From NCBI RefSeq assembly GCF_025791835.1, contig NZ_JAOXLP010000007.1:62001-126000 (forward strand): 64,000 nt of DNA, in the 5' to 3' direction. Under the pieces are notes generated by a model, which saw nothing but the letters and a program-made list of their open reading frames with translations, was not told where the DNA came from and did not search any database. Position numbers and translations under genes: made by a program. Positions 17,679 through 26,422 of this stretch are shown here, piece after piece. This stretch comes from Roseomonas xinghualingensis. Its GTDB lineage: Bacteria; Pseudomonadota; Alphaproteobacteria; Acetobacterales; Acetobacteraceae. How positions within the stretch are numbered: position 1 is the first letter of the stretch; each line of letters starts with the position of its first letter.

Positions 17679-18599
17679 ATGATCCGCTTCGAGGATGTCT
17701 CCCAGCGCTATGGGGAGGTACAGGCAGTGCGCGGCGTCACCTTCGGCGTACCATCCGGCGTGCTCTGCGTGCTGCTGGGGGAAAGCGGGTCCGGCAAGTC
17801 CACCCTGCTGCGCATGGTGAACCGGTTGATCGAGCCCAGTGGCGGCCGGGTGCTGCTGCAAGGGCAGGATGTGGCGGGCATCGATCCGCAGATCCTGCGG
17901 CGCGGCATCGGCTATGTGATCCAATCCGTCGGGCTCTTCCCGCACCGGAGCGTGGCGGAGAACGTCGCCACGGTACCGCGCCTGCTGGGCTGGGACGCGG
18001 CCCGGATCGCGGCACGGGTGGATAAGTTGCTGGCGATGGTGGGGCTGGAACCCGGCGAATACCGCGCGCGGCGCCCGGCCACCCTCTCCGGCGGCCAGGC
18101 GCAGCGTGTGGGGCTGGCGCGCGCCCTGGCGGCCGATCCGCCCGTGCTGCTGATGGACGAGCCCTTCTCCGCGCTCGATCCCGCCACGCGGCGCGGCTTG
18201 CAGGCGGAGTTGCGGCGCATCCATGCGAACATGGGCAAGACCATCCTGCTGGTGACGCATGACGTGGAGGAGGCGCTGGCGCTGGCGGATCGGATCGCCG
18301 TGATGGAGGCCGGGCGCCTGGTGGCGGAAGGCCCGCCCCTTGCCGTGCTGGGGTGGGAGACTCCTGCCTCCGTGCGCCGGATGCTGGGGGCGGAGACCCT
18401 GGCCTTCCATCGCCTTTCCGCCCTGCGGGCCGAGGATTTCGCCCTGCCGGGCTTCGCCCCTGGCGCCCCGCTCCTGGCGGCCGGGGGCACCATGCGGGAT
18501 GCCCTGCTGCTGATGCTGACCCATGGCACCGACCGTGCGGCCCTGGCCGGAGAGGCAGCCCGGCACCTGCCCCTTTCCGCCATCCTGGCCGCACCATGA
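17679..18599 (+). CDS. yehX: ABC transporter ATP-binding protein (YehX-like)
   Basis: The 306-residue ATPase energises the importer. Walker A is GESGSGKST (residues 34-42), the Q-loop is in [11 protein letters not shown], the signature is [15 protein letters not shown], and Walker B is VLLMDEPF with the H-loop in [10 protein letters not shown]. This is a typical OpuCA/ProV-type enzyme. The C-terminal 50 residues resemble a shortened CBS region rather than a full CBS pair, which in OpuA-type transporters senses ionic strength. ATG 17679 lies 7 bp after the permease stop, and the end overlaps the next gene by 4 bp. Confidence 0.88.
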   Translation: MIRFEDVSQRYGEVQAVRGVTFGVPSGVLCVLLGESGSGKSTLLRMVNRLIEPSGGRVLLQGQDVAGIDPQILRRGIGYVIQSVGLFPHRSVAENVATVPRLLGWDAARIAARVDKLLAMVGLEPGEYRARRPATLSGGQAQRVGLARALAADPPVLLMDEPFSALDPATRRGLQAELRRIHANMGKTILLVTHDVEEALALADRIAVMEAGRLVAEGPPLAVLGWETPASVRRMLGAETLAFHRLSALRAEDFALPGFAPGAPLLAAGGTMRDALLLMLTHGTDRAALAGEAARHLPLSAILAAP

Positions 18600-19321
18600 A
18601 GAAGGCAGCCCTCTGGCTGGCCTTGGGAGCGGTGGCTTTCCTTGCCGCCCTCTGGGCCGCGCCGCAGGCAGAGGGGCTGTGGAGCGCGCTTTTCCCCGAG
18701 GTGTCGCGCCCGGCCTATGTACAGGAATCCTGGTTCGTGCTGCTCGGCTCGCATCTGGCGCTTTCCCTCGGCGCGGCGCTGCTTGCGGCGATGCTCGGCA
18801 TCCCGGCGGGGATCGCCGCCACCCGGAGCAGTGGGCGGGCGCTGCGGCCGGTGGTAGACGCCGCCTTCACCCTGGCCCAGTCCGTGCCGCCCGTGGCAGT
18901 GATCGCGCTCGCCCTGCCCCTGCTGGGCTTCGGGGCGGCGCCGACGCTGCTGGCCCTCGTTCTCTATGGCGCCCTGCCGCTGCTGCGGGCGACGGTCACT
19001 GGGATCGAATCGGTACCAGCACAAATCACGGAGGCGGCGCGAGGCCTGGGCCTCTCTCCCTGGCAGAGGCTGACCAGGGTGGAACTTCCCCTGGCTCGGC
19101 CGGTGCTGCTGGCGGGGTTGCGCGTGGCCGTGACGCTTTCCGTGGCCACCACGGCGGTCGGGGCGGTGGCCGGCGCGCGCTGCCTGGGCACGCCGATCAT
19201 TATTGGCCTGACCAATGCGAACCCCTCCTATGTCCTGCAGGGCGCTCTCTTCACCGCCTGGCTGGCGCTGCTTCTGGACCGTGCCCTCAGCCTCCTCGCA
19301 GGGCCACAATCCTCACCATAG
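18596..19321 (+). CDS. yehW: ABC transporter permease (YehW-like)
   Basis: The 241-residue second permease has an N-terminal anchor helix followed by about five membrane segments. The EAA loop reads [27 protein letters not shown], nearly the same in form as in the partner permease. The late segment [25 protein letters not shown] is typical of betaine-family OpuB/YehW subunits. ATG 18596 overlaps the ATPase stop (ATGA), completing a four-gene coupled operon. The next gene begins 143 bp later and belongs to another operon. Confidence 0.85.
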   Translation: MKKAALWLALGAVAFLAALWAAPQAEGLWSALFPEVSRPAYVQESWFVLLGSHLALSLGAALLAAMLGIPAGIAATRSSGRALRPVVDAAFTLAQSVPPVAVIALALPLLGFGAAPTLLALVLYGALPLLRATVTGIESVPAQITEAARGLGLSPWQRLTRVELPLARPVLLAGLRVAVTLSVATTAVGAVAGARCLGTPIIIGLTNANPSYVLQGALFTAWLALLLDRALSLLAGPQSSP

Positions 19322-19464
19322 CGAGAGTGCTTCCCCCTCCCGGACCTTGCCGCCCCTGGACTTCGCACCCCATTCCGGTCCATCACCCGCGCCGATCATT
19401 CAAGACCTCGCCTCCGCCCGGCCCTCCTGGGCCGCGCTTGGCGTGCCTGACCAGGAGCCGCCCC

Positions 19465-19758
19465 ATGGCTGCCGAGACCACCGCCACCTTCGACAAGGTG
19501 GCCGACATTATCGCCGAGAACAGCGAGGTCGCCCGCGACAGCATCACGCCGGACAGCCACGTGACCGAGGATCTGGGCATCGACAGCCTGGACTTCCTCG
19601 ACATCGTCTTCGCGATCGACAAGGCCTTCGGCATCAAGGTGCCGGTGGAGAAGTGGACGCAGGAAGTGAACGCGGGCGAGAAGCCGGCCGAGCACTACTT
19701 CGTCATGAAGAACCTCGCGGCCCGCATCGACGAGCTGGTCGCCGCCAAGCAAGTCTGA
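19465..19758 (+). CDS. acpXL: Acyl carrier protein, AcpXL type
   Basis: The 97-residue carrier has the phosphopantetheine site [10 protein letters not shown] (Ser-41). It is longer than housekeeping AcpP (about 78 residues) and carries the extra [18 protein letters not shown] stretch that marks AcpXL, the special carrier on which the C28-type hydroxy fatty acid of alphaproteobacterial lipid A is built. It heads a six-gene run whose order (acp, dehydratase, two KS proteins, dehydrogenase, acyltransferase) is that of the rhizobial acpXL-lpxXL cluster. The SD is GGAG; the promoter should lie in the 143-bp gap upstream. Confidence 0.9.
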   Translation: MAAETTATFDKVADIIAENSEVARDSITPDSHVTEDLGIDSLDFLDIVFAIDKAFGIKVPVEKWTQEVNAGEKPAEHYFVMKNLAARIDELVAAKQV

Positions 19759-19771
19759 GGCGGCGCGGCCG

Positions 19772-20230
19772 ATGCGCCTGGAATATTTCCAGATGATCGA
19801 CCGGATCGTATCGCTGGATGGCGATACGATCCAGGTGGAAAGCCGCGTGCCCGAGGCATCGCCGGTCTTCGAGGGCCACTTCCCTGGACACCCGCTGGTG
19901 CCGGGCGTGCTGCTGGTGGAGACCATGGCCCAGGCGAGTGGCTGGCTCATCCTGGGGCGCAACGGCTTCGCGCAGATGCCCTTCCTGATGTCGGTGAAGG
20001 AGGCGAAGTTCCGCAACTTCGTCGGCCCGGACGCGCCGCTCGACGTTACCTCCAAGGTCACGCATGACGGCTCTGGATTCACCGTATGTGAGGCGCGCGT
20101 GATGAGCGGCGGCAAGCGCATTGCGGATGCGGAGATCCTGCTGCGCTCCATGCCCTTCCCCCATCCGGATCTGGAGGCCGCCATGCGTGCCAATGCCGTG
20201 CGGATCGGCCTGCCAGGACATGCTGCATGA
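19772..20230 (+). CDS. 3-hydroxyacyl-ACP dehydratase, FabZ-like (VLCFA lipid A pathway)
   Basis: The 152-residue hot-dog-fold dehydratase removes water from 3-hydroxyacyl chains during elongation on AcpXL. The catalytic histidine is His-36 in EGHFPGHPLVPGVLLVE, and the acidic partner is Glu-50. It lies 13 bp after acpXL and overlaps the next gene by 4 bp (ATGA). An unusually strong hairpin (19803-19832) sits about ten codons inside the gene and could lower expression relative to the carrier. The assignment to the lipid A pathway rests on the gene neighbourhood. Confidence 0.87.
   Translation: MRLEYFQMIDRIVSLDGDTIQVESRVPEASPVFEGHFPGHPLVPGVLLVETMAQASGWLILGRNGFAQMPFLMSVKEAKFRNFVGPDAPLDVTSKVTHDGSGFTVCEARVMSGGKRIADAEILLRSMPFPHPDLEAAMRANAVRIGLPGHAA
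19803..19832 (+). promoter_or_regulatory. Perfect 12-bp stem-loop within the start of the fabZ-like gene
   Basis: Arms GGATCGTATCGC and GCGATACGATCC are perfectly complementary with a six-base loop. The structure begins 31 bases after the start codon. In this position it could slow ribosomes or protect the upstream acp message, giving more carrier than enzymes. The function is inferred. Confidence 0.4.
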
Positions 20231-21414
20231 CCCGCAAGGATGTGGTCATCACCGGGATCGGGCTGGTCTCCGCACTGGGCGAGGGGCCTGATGCGCATTG
20301 GGACGCCCTTTCCTCCGGCGCCAAGCCTGTCGTCGATGAGGCGAGCTACGCTCCCTGGACGGTGCATCCCCTCCCCGCCCTGACCCTGGACGCGCAGATC
20401 CCTAAGAAGGGCGACCAGCGGCAGATGGAGCCCTGGCAGCGCCTGGGCACCTATGCGGCGGGCTTGGCGATCGACGATGCCGGCGCGCGCGATCTCGTGG
20501 CCGACATGCACCTGATCGTGGCCGCGGGCGGCGGCGAGCGCGATGTGCCGCTGGACGAGCAGGTGAATGCCGAGCTGGCCAATGGCAGCGACATCCAGAG
20601 CCAGGGTGGCGCGCGGCTGAACGAGATGCTGGCCACCGGGCTCCGGCCGACCCTGTTCCTCGCGCAGCTGTCCAACCTGCTCGCCGGCAACATCTCCATC
20701 GTGCATGGCGTGACCGGCTCCTCCCGCACATTCATGGGGGAGGAGAGCGCGGCGGCGGATGCGGTGCGGATCGCCCATGCGCGGCTTTCCGAGGGACGCG
20801 GCGAGATCGCCCTGGTCGGCGGTGCCTTCACTGCGCAGCGCTGGGACATGCTGCTGCTCTATCGTGGCCATGACGGCATGTGGCAGGGGCCGCACAGGCC
20901 CCTCTCCGAGCGCCAGGCAATGATCCTGGGTAGCATGGCCGGCTTCCTGGTGCTGGAGACAGAAGAGAGCGCCAGGGCGCGCGGCGCGCGGATCCTGGCA
21001 CGGCTGGATGCGGTGGCGAGCGACGCCACGCGCCGCACGGCCCCTGGCGAGGCGGCGGAAGCCGCGCGCAACCTGCTGCCCCGCGTGGCGCCGGAAGGCG
21101 TGGATACGGTGATTTCCGGCGCCTCCGGCGACCCCGCGGCCTGGGCCGAGGAAGAAGCCTTCCTGAGTGGCCTGGATGCCCCCGTGCGGCGCCCGGCGAA
21201 CCTGATCGGCCACGGCGTGGAAGGCGCCTTCCCCGCCCATGTGGCGCTGGCGGCGCTGGCGCTCTCGCGCGGCGGCTTCTACCCGGCGATGGACCCCGCT
21301 GATCCAGGGGCCGATGCTGGGGATGCGGCGGCACCGTCCCGCATTCTCGTCACCGGCTTCGGGCAATGGCGCGGCGAGGCGCTGGCCGCCCTCTCCCGCG
21401 CGGAGAAGAACTGA
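20227..21414 (+). CDS. Beta-ketoacyl synthase-like protein lacking the active-site cysteine
   Basis: The 395-residue protein has the thiolase-fold KAS layout (start DVVITGIGLVSALGEGPDAHWDAL) but is catalytically altered. Where active synthases have TACATGA, this reads TGSSRTFMGEESAAADAV, placing Glu-172/173 at the cysteine position. The first catalytic histidine motif (NGHGT in the neighbour) is replaced by SGASGD; the second region keeps a His in LIGHGVEGAF. This resembles a chain-length-factor partner of polyketide KS pairs. It probably forms a heterodimer with the active KS encoded next, setting chain length. It overlaps both neighbours. Confidence 0.82.
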   Translation: MTRKDVVITGIGLVSALGEGPDAHWDALSSGAKPVVDEASYAPWTVHPLPALTLDAQIPKKGDQRQMEPWQRLGTYAAGLAIDDAGARDLVADMHLIVAAGGGERDVPLDEQVNAELANGSDIQSQGGARLNEMLATGLRPTLFLAQLSNLLAGNISIVHGVTGSSRTFMGEESAAADAVRIAHARLSEGRGEIALVGGAFTAQRWDMLLLYRGHDGMWQGPHRPLSERQAMILGSMAGFLVLETEESARARGARILARLDAVASDATRRTAPGEAAEAARNLLPRVAPEGVDTVISGASGDPAAWAEEEAFLSGLDAPVRRPANLIGHGVEGAFPAHVALAALALSRGGFYPAMDPADPGADAGDAAAPSRILVTGFGQWRGEALAALSRAEKN

Positions 21415-22673
21415 TGCGCGACCATCTCGGGCGTCCCCTGGTGGCGGTGACCGGCATTGGCGCCGTCACCTCCCTTGGCTTCGGCGTGCAGGACAACTGG
21501 TCCCGCCTGCTGTCTGGCCAGTCCGGCATCCGGCACATCACGCGCTTCCCGACGGATCACCTGAAGACCACCATCGCCGGCTGCGTGGACCTGCCCGAGG
21601 AAAAAGGTGGCGAGCCTTTCACCAGCCCCGTGCGCGTGGAGCGCATGGCGAGCTTCGCGATGGAAGAGGCGGTGGCCGCCGCCAGCATCGGCTCCAAGGG
21701 GAACTTTCCGGGCCCGCTCTTCCTCGGCATGCCGCCGGTTGAGCTGGAATGGCCGGACCGCTTCGCCCTGGCGCGGCAGGCGGGCGATCCCTCCTATGCC
21801 GCCATGGTGGAGGCGACCGCCGGGCGGCGTGACATCTACGAGACCTATCTTTTCGGCGGCGTCGGCGAGCGGCTGGCTGCGCGCTTCGGCACGCGTGGCG
21901 CGCCGATCTCCCTCACCACCGCCTGCGCCACCGGCGCCTCCGCCATCCAGCTTGGCGTCGAGGCGATCCAGCGCGGCGAATGCACCGCCTGCATCGCGGT
22001 GGGCGCTGACGGTTCCGTGCATGCGGAGGCACTGATCCGCTTCTCGCTGCTCTCGGCGCTCTCCACCCGCAACGAGGAGCCGGAGAAGGCCTCCCGCCCC
22101 TTCGAGAAGAACCGCGCCGGCTTCGTGATGGCCGAGGGCGCGGCGACGCTGGTGCTGGAGGATTACGAGGCGGCCAAGGCGCGCGGCGCCACCATCATCG
22201 GCCTTGTCTCCGGCTGCGGCGAGCGCGCGGACAACTTCCACCGCACCCGCTCCAACCCCGATGGCCGCGCCATTGTCGGCGCGATGAAGAACGCGCTGGA
22301 CGATGCCGGCCTGGCGCCGGGTGCGATCTCCTATGTGAACGGCCATGGCACGGGCACGCCGGAGAACGACAAGATGGAGAATTTCGGCATGCGCGCCGTG
22401 TTCGGTGAGAACGCGCCGCCGATCTCCTCCAACAAAAGCATGATCGGGCACACGCTGTCCGCCGCCGGCGCGCTGGAGGCGGCCTTCTCGCTGCTCACCA
22501 TCCGCGACCAGCGCCTGCCCCCCACCATCAACCATGACGAGCCCGACCCGACCATCACGCTGGACGTGGTGCCGAATGTGGCGCGCGATGCTTCAGTGAA
22601 GCATGTGCTGTCCAATTCCTTCGGCTTCGGCGGGCAGAATGTCTGCCTCGTGCTTTCCGGAGAGCCCGCCTGA
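21414..22673 (+). CDS. Beta-ketoacyl-ACP synthase II-like (active KS of VLCFA cluster)
   Basis: The 419-residue condensing enzyme has an intact catalytic triad: Cys-171 in LTTACATGASA, His in YVNGHGTGTPEND and the Lys/His pair in SNKSMIGHTLSAAG. It should extend acyl chains on AcpXL with malonyl units. A segment of roughly 50 residues (KGNFPGPLFLGMPPVELEW and after) lies before the catalytic cysteine, as in lipid A-pathway FabF proteins. Start ATG 21414 overlaps the preceding stop (TGATG), and its own stop overlaps the dehydrogenase start in the same way, so the KS pair and reductase are tightly coupled. Confidence 0.9.
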   Translation: MRDHLGRPLVAVTGIGAVTSLGFGVQDNWSRLLSGQSGIRHITRFPTDHLKTTIAGCVDLPEEKGGEPFTSPVRVERMASFAMEEAVAAASIGSKGNFPGPLFLGMPPVELEWPDRFALARQAGDPSYAAMVEATAGRRDIYETYLFGGVGERLAARFGTRGAPISLTTACATGASAIQLGVEAIQRGECTACIAVGADGSVHAEALIRFSLLSALSTRNEEPEKASRPFEKNRAGFVMAEGAATLVLEDYEAAKARGATIIGLVSGCGERADNFHRTRSNPDGRAIVGAMKNALDDAGLAPGAISYVNGHGTGTPENDKMENFGMRAVFGENAPPISSNKSMIGHTLSAAGALEAAFSLLTIRDQRLPPTINHDEPDPTITLDVVPNVARDASVKHVLSNSFGFGGQNVCLVLSGEPA

Positions 22674-23695
22674 TGCGTGCATTGCGCCTCCATGGCGACC
22701 GTGACCTGCGTCTTGAGGATATCCCCGAGCCCCCGCCTCCCGCTCCGGGCGAGGTGCGGCTGCGGATGCGCGCCATCGCGCTGAACCACATCGATGTCTG
22801 GGGCTGGCGCGGCATGGCCTTCACCCAGCGCAAGCTGCCGGTCTGCGTCGGCGCCGAAGCGGTCGGCGAGATCGTCGCGCTTGGCGAGGGTGTCGAGGGC
22901 TGGAAGGTCGGGGACCGCGTGGCGCCCTATGGAGCGCAGACCTGCGGCCATTGCCGGGCCTGCGTCGACGGCCGCGACAATCTCTGCGAGAACGTCCAGG
23001 GCGTGAAGGGCTTCCACCTGGATGGCTTCGCGCAGGAATACCTCAACCAGCAGGCCCGCCTGCTGGTGCGCGTACCGGAAGGCGTGAGCATCAACGATGC
23101 CGCCTGCGCCGCCATCACCTTCTCCACGGTCGAGCACATGCTGTTCGACAATGCGAAGCTGCAGCCCGGCGAGACGATCCTGATCCATGCCGCGGGCTCA
23201 GGCATCGGCACCGTCGCGATCAAGGAGGCCAAGGCGCTCGGCTGCACCGTCATCGCCACCGCCGGCGATGACGAGAAGTGCGAGAAGGCCAAGGCCCTCG
23301 GCGCCGACCATGTCGTGAACTACAACGAGAAGAACTTCGCCTCCATCGCCCGCCGCCTGACGAACAAGGTGGGCGTGGACGTGGTGTTCGAGCATGTCGG
23401 CGCTAGCACCTGGTCCGGCTCCCTGCTCGCGCTGAAGATGGGCGGGCGGCTGGTTACCTGCGGCAGCACCTCGGGCGTCTCGGCCGAGACGAACCTGATG
23501 ATGATCTTCCAGCGCCAGCTCCGCATCTTCGGCAGCTTCGGCGCCTCCATGCGCAATGTCGCGGACGGGCTGGCCAAGATTGCCGGCGGCATGACGCCGG
23601 TGCTGGACCGCGTGATCCCGCTGGAGAACTTCGCCGAGGGGCTGGACCGTCTGGAGAGCCGCCGCGTCTTCGGCAAGATCGTGGTCACCATCTGA
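22673..23695 (+). CDS. Zinc-type alcohol dehydrogenase/enoyl reductase-like (MDR family)
   Basis: The 340-residue medium-chain dehydrogenase/reductase has a GroES-like N-half with the structural-zinc cysteines in TCGHCRACVDGRDNLCEN and a Rossmann half with HAAGSGIGTVAIKEAKALGC (NAD(P) binding). In the rhizobial acpXL cluster a homologous gene sits at the same place and is proposed to act in fatty-acid reduction, perhaps as enoyl reductase; the exact step is not settled. It is translationally coupled to the KS upstream, and only 2 bp separate it from the acyltransferase. Confidence 0.85.
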   Translation: MRALRLHGDRDLRLEDIPEPPPPAPGEVRLRMRAIALNHIDVWGWRGMAFTQRKLPVCVGAEAVGEIVALGEGVEGWKVGDRVAPYGAQTCGHCRACVDGRDNLCENVQGVKGFHLDGFAQEYLNQQARLLVRVPEGVSINDAACAAITFSTVEHMLFDNAKLQPGETILIHAAGSGIGTVAIKEAKALGCTVIATAGDDEKCEKAKALGADHVVNYNEKNFASIARRLTNKVGVDVVFEHVGASTWSGSLLALKMGGRLVTCGSTSGVSAETNLMMIFQRQLRIFGSFGASMRNVADGLAKIAGGMTPVLDRVIPLENFAEGLDRLESRRVFGKIVVTI

Positions 23696-23697
23696 GC

Positions 23698-24591
23698 ATG
23701 GCGAAGGGGGGCGCCGCGGACGCCGCGCTCGCGGCTCTCACGCAGCTGGGCTTCGCCGTGCCGCGTGCCCTGGGCCCGGATCTAGGCCCACGCATCGGGG
23801 CCGCCGTGGCGCGGCGCCTGGGACCTCTGACCTCGGCGCATCGCATCGCGATGGAGAATATCGCCGCGGCCTTCCCAGAGAAGGACGCGGCTTGGCACCG
23901 CAGGATTGCCGACGAGGCCTGGGACAACCTTGGCCGCGTCGCCTGCGAATACGTGCATATCGACACCATCTGGGACCTGACCGAGGCGCGCGATCCGAAG
24001 GCGCGCATCCAGGTGGATGACGCAACCTTCGCCCGCTTCGAGGAGTTGCGGGAGAATGACGGCCCTGTGCTGGTCTTCGCCGCGCATCTGGCGAATTGGG
24101 AACTCCCTGCCGTCGCCGCCGCGAAACATGGGCTGGACGCGGCGGTGCTTTACCGCACGCCGAACAGCCGCCCCGTGGCGAACGCCATCCTGAAGCTGCG
24201 CCAGGGCGTGATGGGCGAGTTGATCCCAGCGGGGATCATGGCTCCCACGAAGCTCGCCAAGGCGCTGCAGCGCGGCGCGGTGGTGGGGATGGTGGTGGAC
24301 CAGCGCTTCGGGCGCGGGCCGCGCATCGATTTCCTCGGCCGGCCCGCCTATGCCAATCCGCTGCTGGGTAATCTCGCGCGCCGCTTCGATTGCCCCGTGC
24401 GTGGCGCGCGATCCATCCGCCTGCCGGATGGCCGCTTCCAGCTGGAGCTGACCGATCCGATCCCCATGCCGCGCGACGACGAGGGGCTGATCGATGTGGC
24501 CGCGGCCACCCAGGTGGTGAATGACGTGATCGCTGGCTGGGTGCGGGAACATCCGGGCCAGTGGCTGTGGATGCATCGCCGCTGGCGCTAA
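23698..24591 (+). CDS. lpxXL: Lipid A acyltransferase, LpxXL-like
   Basis: The 297-residue LpxL/HtrB-family acyltransferase should transfer the very long chain from AcpXL to lipid A at the inner membrane. The HX4E catalytic motif is HLANWE (His-130, Glu-135). Family features follow in YRTPNSRPVANAILKLRQG, GMVVDQRFGRGPRIDFLGRPA and a C-terminal EHPGQWLWMHRRWR. A weakly hydrophobic N-terminal region suggests membrane association. Position at the end of the acp operon, rather than sequence alone, points to LpxXL instead of ordinary LpxL. Confidence 0.85.
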   Translation: MAKGGAADAALAALTQLGFAVPRALGPDLGPRIGAAVARRLGPLTSAHRIAMENIAAAFPEKDAAWHRRIADEAWDNLGRVACEYVHIDTIWDLTEARDPKARIQVDDATFARFEELRENDGPVLVFAAHLANWELPAVAAAKHGLDAAVLYRTPNSRPVANAILKLRQGVMGELIPAGIMAPTKLAKALQRGAVVGMVVDQRFGRGPRIDFLGRPAYANPLLGNLARRFDCPVRGARSIRLPDGRFQLELTDPIPMPRDDEGLIDVAAATQVVNDVIAGWVREHPGQWLWMHRRWR

Positions 24592-24594
24592 GCT

Positions 24595-24624
24595 GCGGTT
24601 CTGGCGGTGCCTGACGCCAGCCGC
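24595..24624. terminator. Stem-loop between convergent lpxXL-like and HD-GYP genes
   Basis: CTGGCG (24601-24606) pairs with CGCCAG (24615-24620), and outer GCGG/CCGC pairs extend the stem past a TT bulge. It fills most of the 33-bp gap between two stop codons, so it probably ends transcription in both directions. Confidence 0.45.
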
Positions 24625-25245
24625 TCAGCCGGGAACGGCGTCGAAGACGTTCCGGAAGGGCTCCGCATCCGCCTCCATCACCGCGAGAAGCTCGGGATCG
24701 AACAGGGAAGGCCGCGTGCGGCCTCGGGCATCGCCATGCAGGATGGTGTGCACAACCTGCTCATGGCTGATCGGCGCCTTGTAGGGCCGCTCTTCCCGCA
24801 TGGCGTCATAGATGTCGCAGAGGCCCACGATCCGCGCCTCACGCATGATCGCATCGCCCTTCAGCCCGGCGGGATAGCCCGAACCATCCCAGCATTCGTG
24901 GTGCTGGAGTGCGATATCCGCCGCGAAAAGCACCGTCGGGTCATTCGTTTCCCGCAGGATCTGGTAACCGAATTCGGAATGCTGCCGCATGGCTTCCCAT
25001 TCATCCGGATCCAGGCGGCCTGGCTTGTTCAGGATCGTGTCGGAAATCGCGAGCTTGCCGACATCATGCAGCCCGGCCGCGTAGCGGAGGCGGATCAGGT
25101 GCCCGGGATCGAAGCCCATGATGCCACCAAGCATGACACAAAGCCGGCCGACCCGGTCCTCATGCCCCAGCAGGCGCTTCGAGCGAAGCCGCTCCGCAGT
25201 GGACAGACAGTCCCGAATAGATATCGCACGTTCCGACAGCATCAC
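24625..25245 (-). CDS. HD-GYP domain phosphohydrolase
   Basis: The 206-residue protein is almost entirely an HD-GYP domain, the class that degrades cyclic di-GMP. The HD metal pair is His-60/Asp-61 in GLHDVGKLAISDTILNKPG, followed by MRQHSEFGY, the HHECWDGSGYPAGLKGD motif that carries the GYP signature, and RIVGLCDIYDAM. There is no receiver or other sensor domain, so its input is unknown; it may act with one of the many histidine kinases or in motility control. The start is GTG 25245, or ATG one codon later. It converges on lpxXL. Confidence 0.87.
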   Translation of the reverse strand: MMLSERAISIRDCLSTAERLRSKRLLGHEDRVGRLCVMLGGIMGFDPGHLIRLRYAAGLHDVGKLAISDTILNKPGRLDPDEWEAMRQHSEFGYQILRETNDPTVLFAADIALQHHECWDGSGYPAGLKGDAIMREARIVGLCDIYDAMREERPYKAPISHEQVVHTILHGDARGRTRPSLFDPELLAVMEADAEPFRNVFDAVPG

Positions 25246-25446
25246 GCATCCTCAGGTCACTTCGCATCCGCGAAGGAGTTCTGGGCATATTTCCACAGGC
25301 GAAGATCCGGATGCCCGACGAAAACACACCCTCCCTGGACGTTTGCTGCCTTTCTGAGAGCCAACCCGTCCCGATCTATGGACCGTCGGTGTGGCTGGCA
25401 AGCCGTACCCGCCGCGGGGCGCCGGCATGAACGCCGAAAAGCAGCC

Positions 25447-25474
25447 CTGCAGCGGCGGGCGCCCGCCGCTGCAG
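25447..25474 (-). terminator. 28-bp perfect palindrome downstream of the dehydrogenase gene
   Basis: Fourteen-base perfectly complementary arms (left arm CTGCAGCGGCGGGC) meet with no spacer, giving a strong GC-rich hairpin eight bases beyond the minus-strand stop at 25482. A TTTT run lies about ten bases further on the minus strand. The remaining sequence to 25245 shows no gene. Confidence 0.6.
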
Positions 25475-25481
25475 CTGGATC

Positions 25482-26366
25482 TCAGGCGCTTTCCCGCCCA
25501 CCCCGAAGCATGCGGATAATGCCGGAGAAGTCCGTCTCCGCCCCACCTTCCTCGACGAAGCGGCGGTAGAGCTCCAGCGCCCGCGCCCCCATCGGCGTGG
25601 CCGCGCCCGTCTCCCCAGCCGCCTGCTGCGCGAGGCCAAGATCCTTCACCATCAGCGCCGCGGCGAAGCCCGGCCTGTAGTCGCGATTGGCGGGGCTGGC
25701 CGGCACCGGGCCCGGCACCGGGCAGTAGGTGTTCAGCGACCAGCACTGGCCGGAGGATTTCGACGCCACCTCGAACAGCGCCTGATGGGAAAGGCCGAGC
25801 TTCTCGGCCAGGACGAAAGCCTCGCAGGTGCCGATCATGCTGATTGCGAGCAGCATGTTGTTGCAGGCCTTGGCCGCCTGCCCCGCGCCCGCCTCGCCGC
25901 AATGCACGATGGTGCGGCCCATGGTGCGCAGGATGGGCTCGGCGCGCGCGAAAGCCTCGGCGGGGCCACCCACCATGAAGGTGAGGGTTCCGGCCTCGGC
26001 CCCCATCACCCCGCCGGAAACGGGCGCATCGAGGAAGGGGCGAGGAAGGGCGGCCGCCACCTCGCGCGCGGTCGCGACATCGATGGTGGAGCAGTCCAGC
26101 AGCACCGCATCCGGCCCCATGGCGGCGGCCAAGCCCCCCGTGCCCAGCCAGGCCTCCCGCACATGCTTCCCGGCCGGCAGCATGGTGATGACGAATTCGG
26201 CGCCCCTCGCGGCCTCCGCTCCCGATGCGGCGGGACGGGCGCCCTCCACCCGGGTCATCGCCTCGGAGGAGAGATCGAAGACGGCGACATCATGCCCCGC
26301 CTTCACCAGATTGCGGGCCATGGGCGCGCCCATATTGCCCAGCCCCACGAAGCCGATCCTGGCCAC
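25482..26366 (-). CDS. 3-hydroxyisobutyrate dehydrogenase-family NAD(P) oxidoreductase
   Basis: The 294-residue beta-hydroxyacid dehydrogenase has a Rossmann N-terminus IGFVGLGNMGAPMARNLVKAG, a substrate-binding DAPVSGGVMGAEAGTLTFMVGG motif and the catalytic lysine in AGQAAKACNNMLLA. The family includes MmsB (valine breakdown), tartronate semialdehyde reductase and related enzymes. MmsB is the best guess, but no valine-catabolic neighbour supports it. The start is GTG 26366, set by an excellent AAGGAGGA site six bases upstream. A 28-bp palindrome downstream ends the transcript. Confidence 0.82.
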   Translation of the reverse strand: MARIGFVGLGNMGAPMARNLVKAGHDVAVFDLSSEAMTRVEGARPAASGAEAARGAEFVITMLPAGKHVREAWLGTGGLAAAMGPDAVLLDCSTIDVATAREVAAALPRPFLDAPVSGGVMGAEAGTLTFMVGGPAEAFARAEPILRTMGRTIVHCGEAGAGQAAKACNNMLLAISMIGTCEAFVLAEKLGLSHQALFEVASKSSGQCWSLNTYCPVPGPVPASPANRDYRPGFAAALMVKDLGLAQQAAGETGAATPMGARALELYRRFVEEGGAETDFSGIIRMLRGGRESA

Positions 26367-26422
26367 CGCTTCCTCCTTCGTCGTTACGGGAAGGCTAGGA
26401 CGGGGCTGGCGGCCGGTCCACC

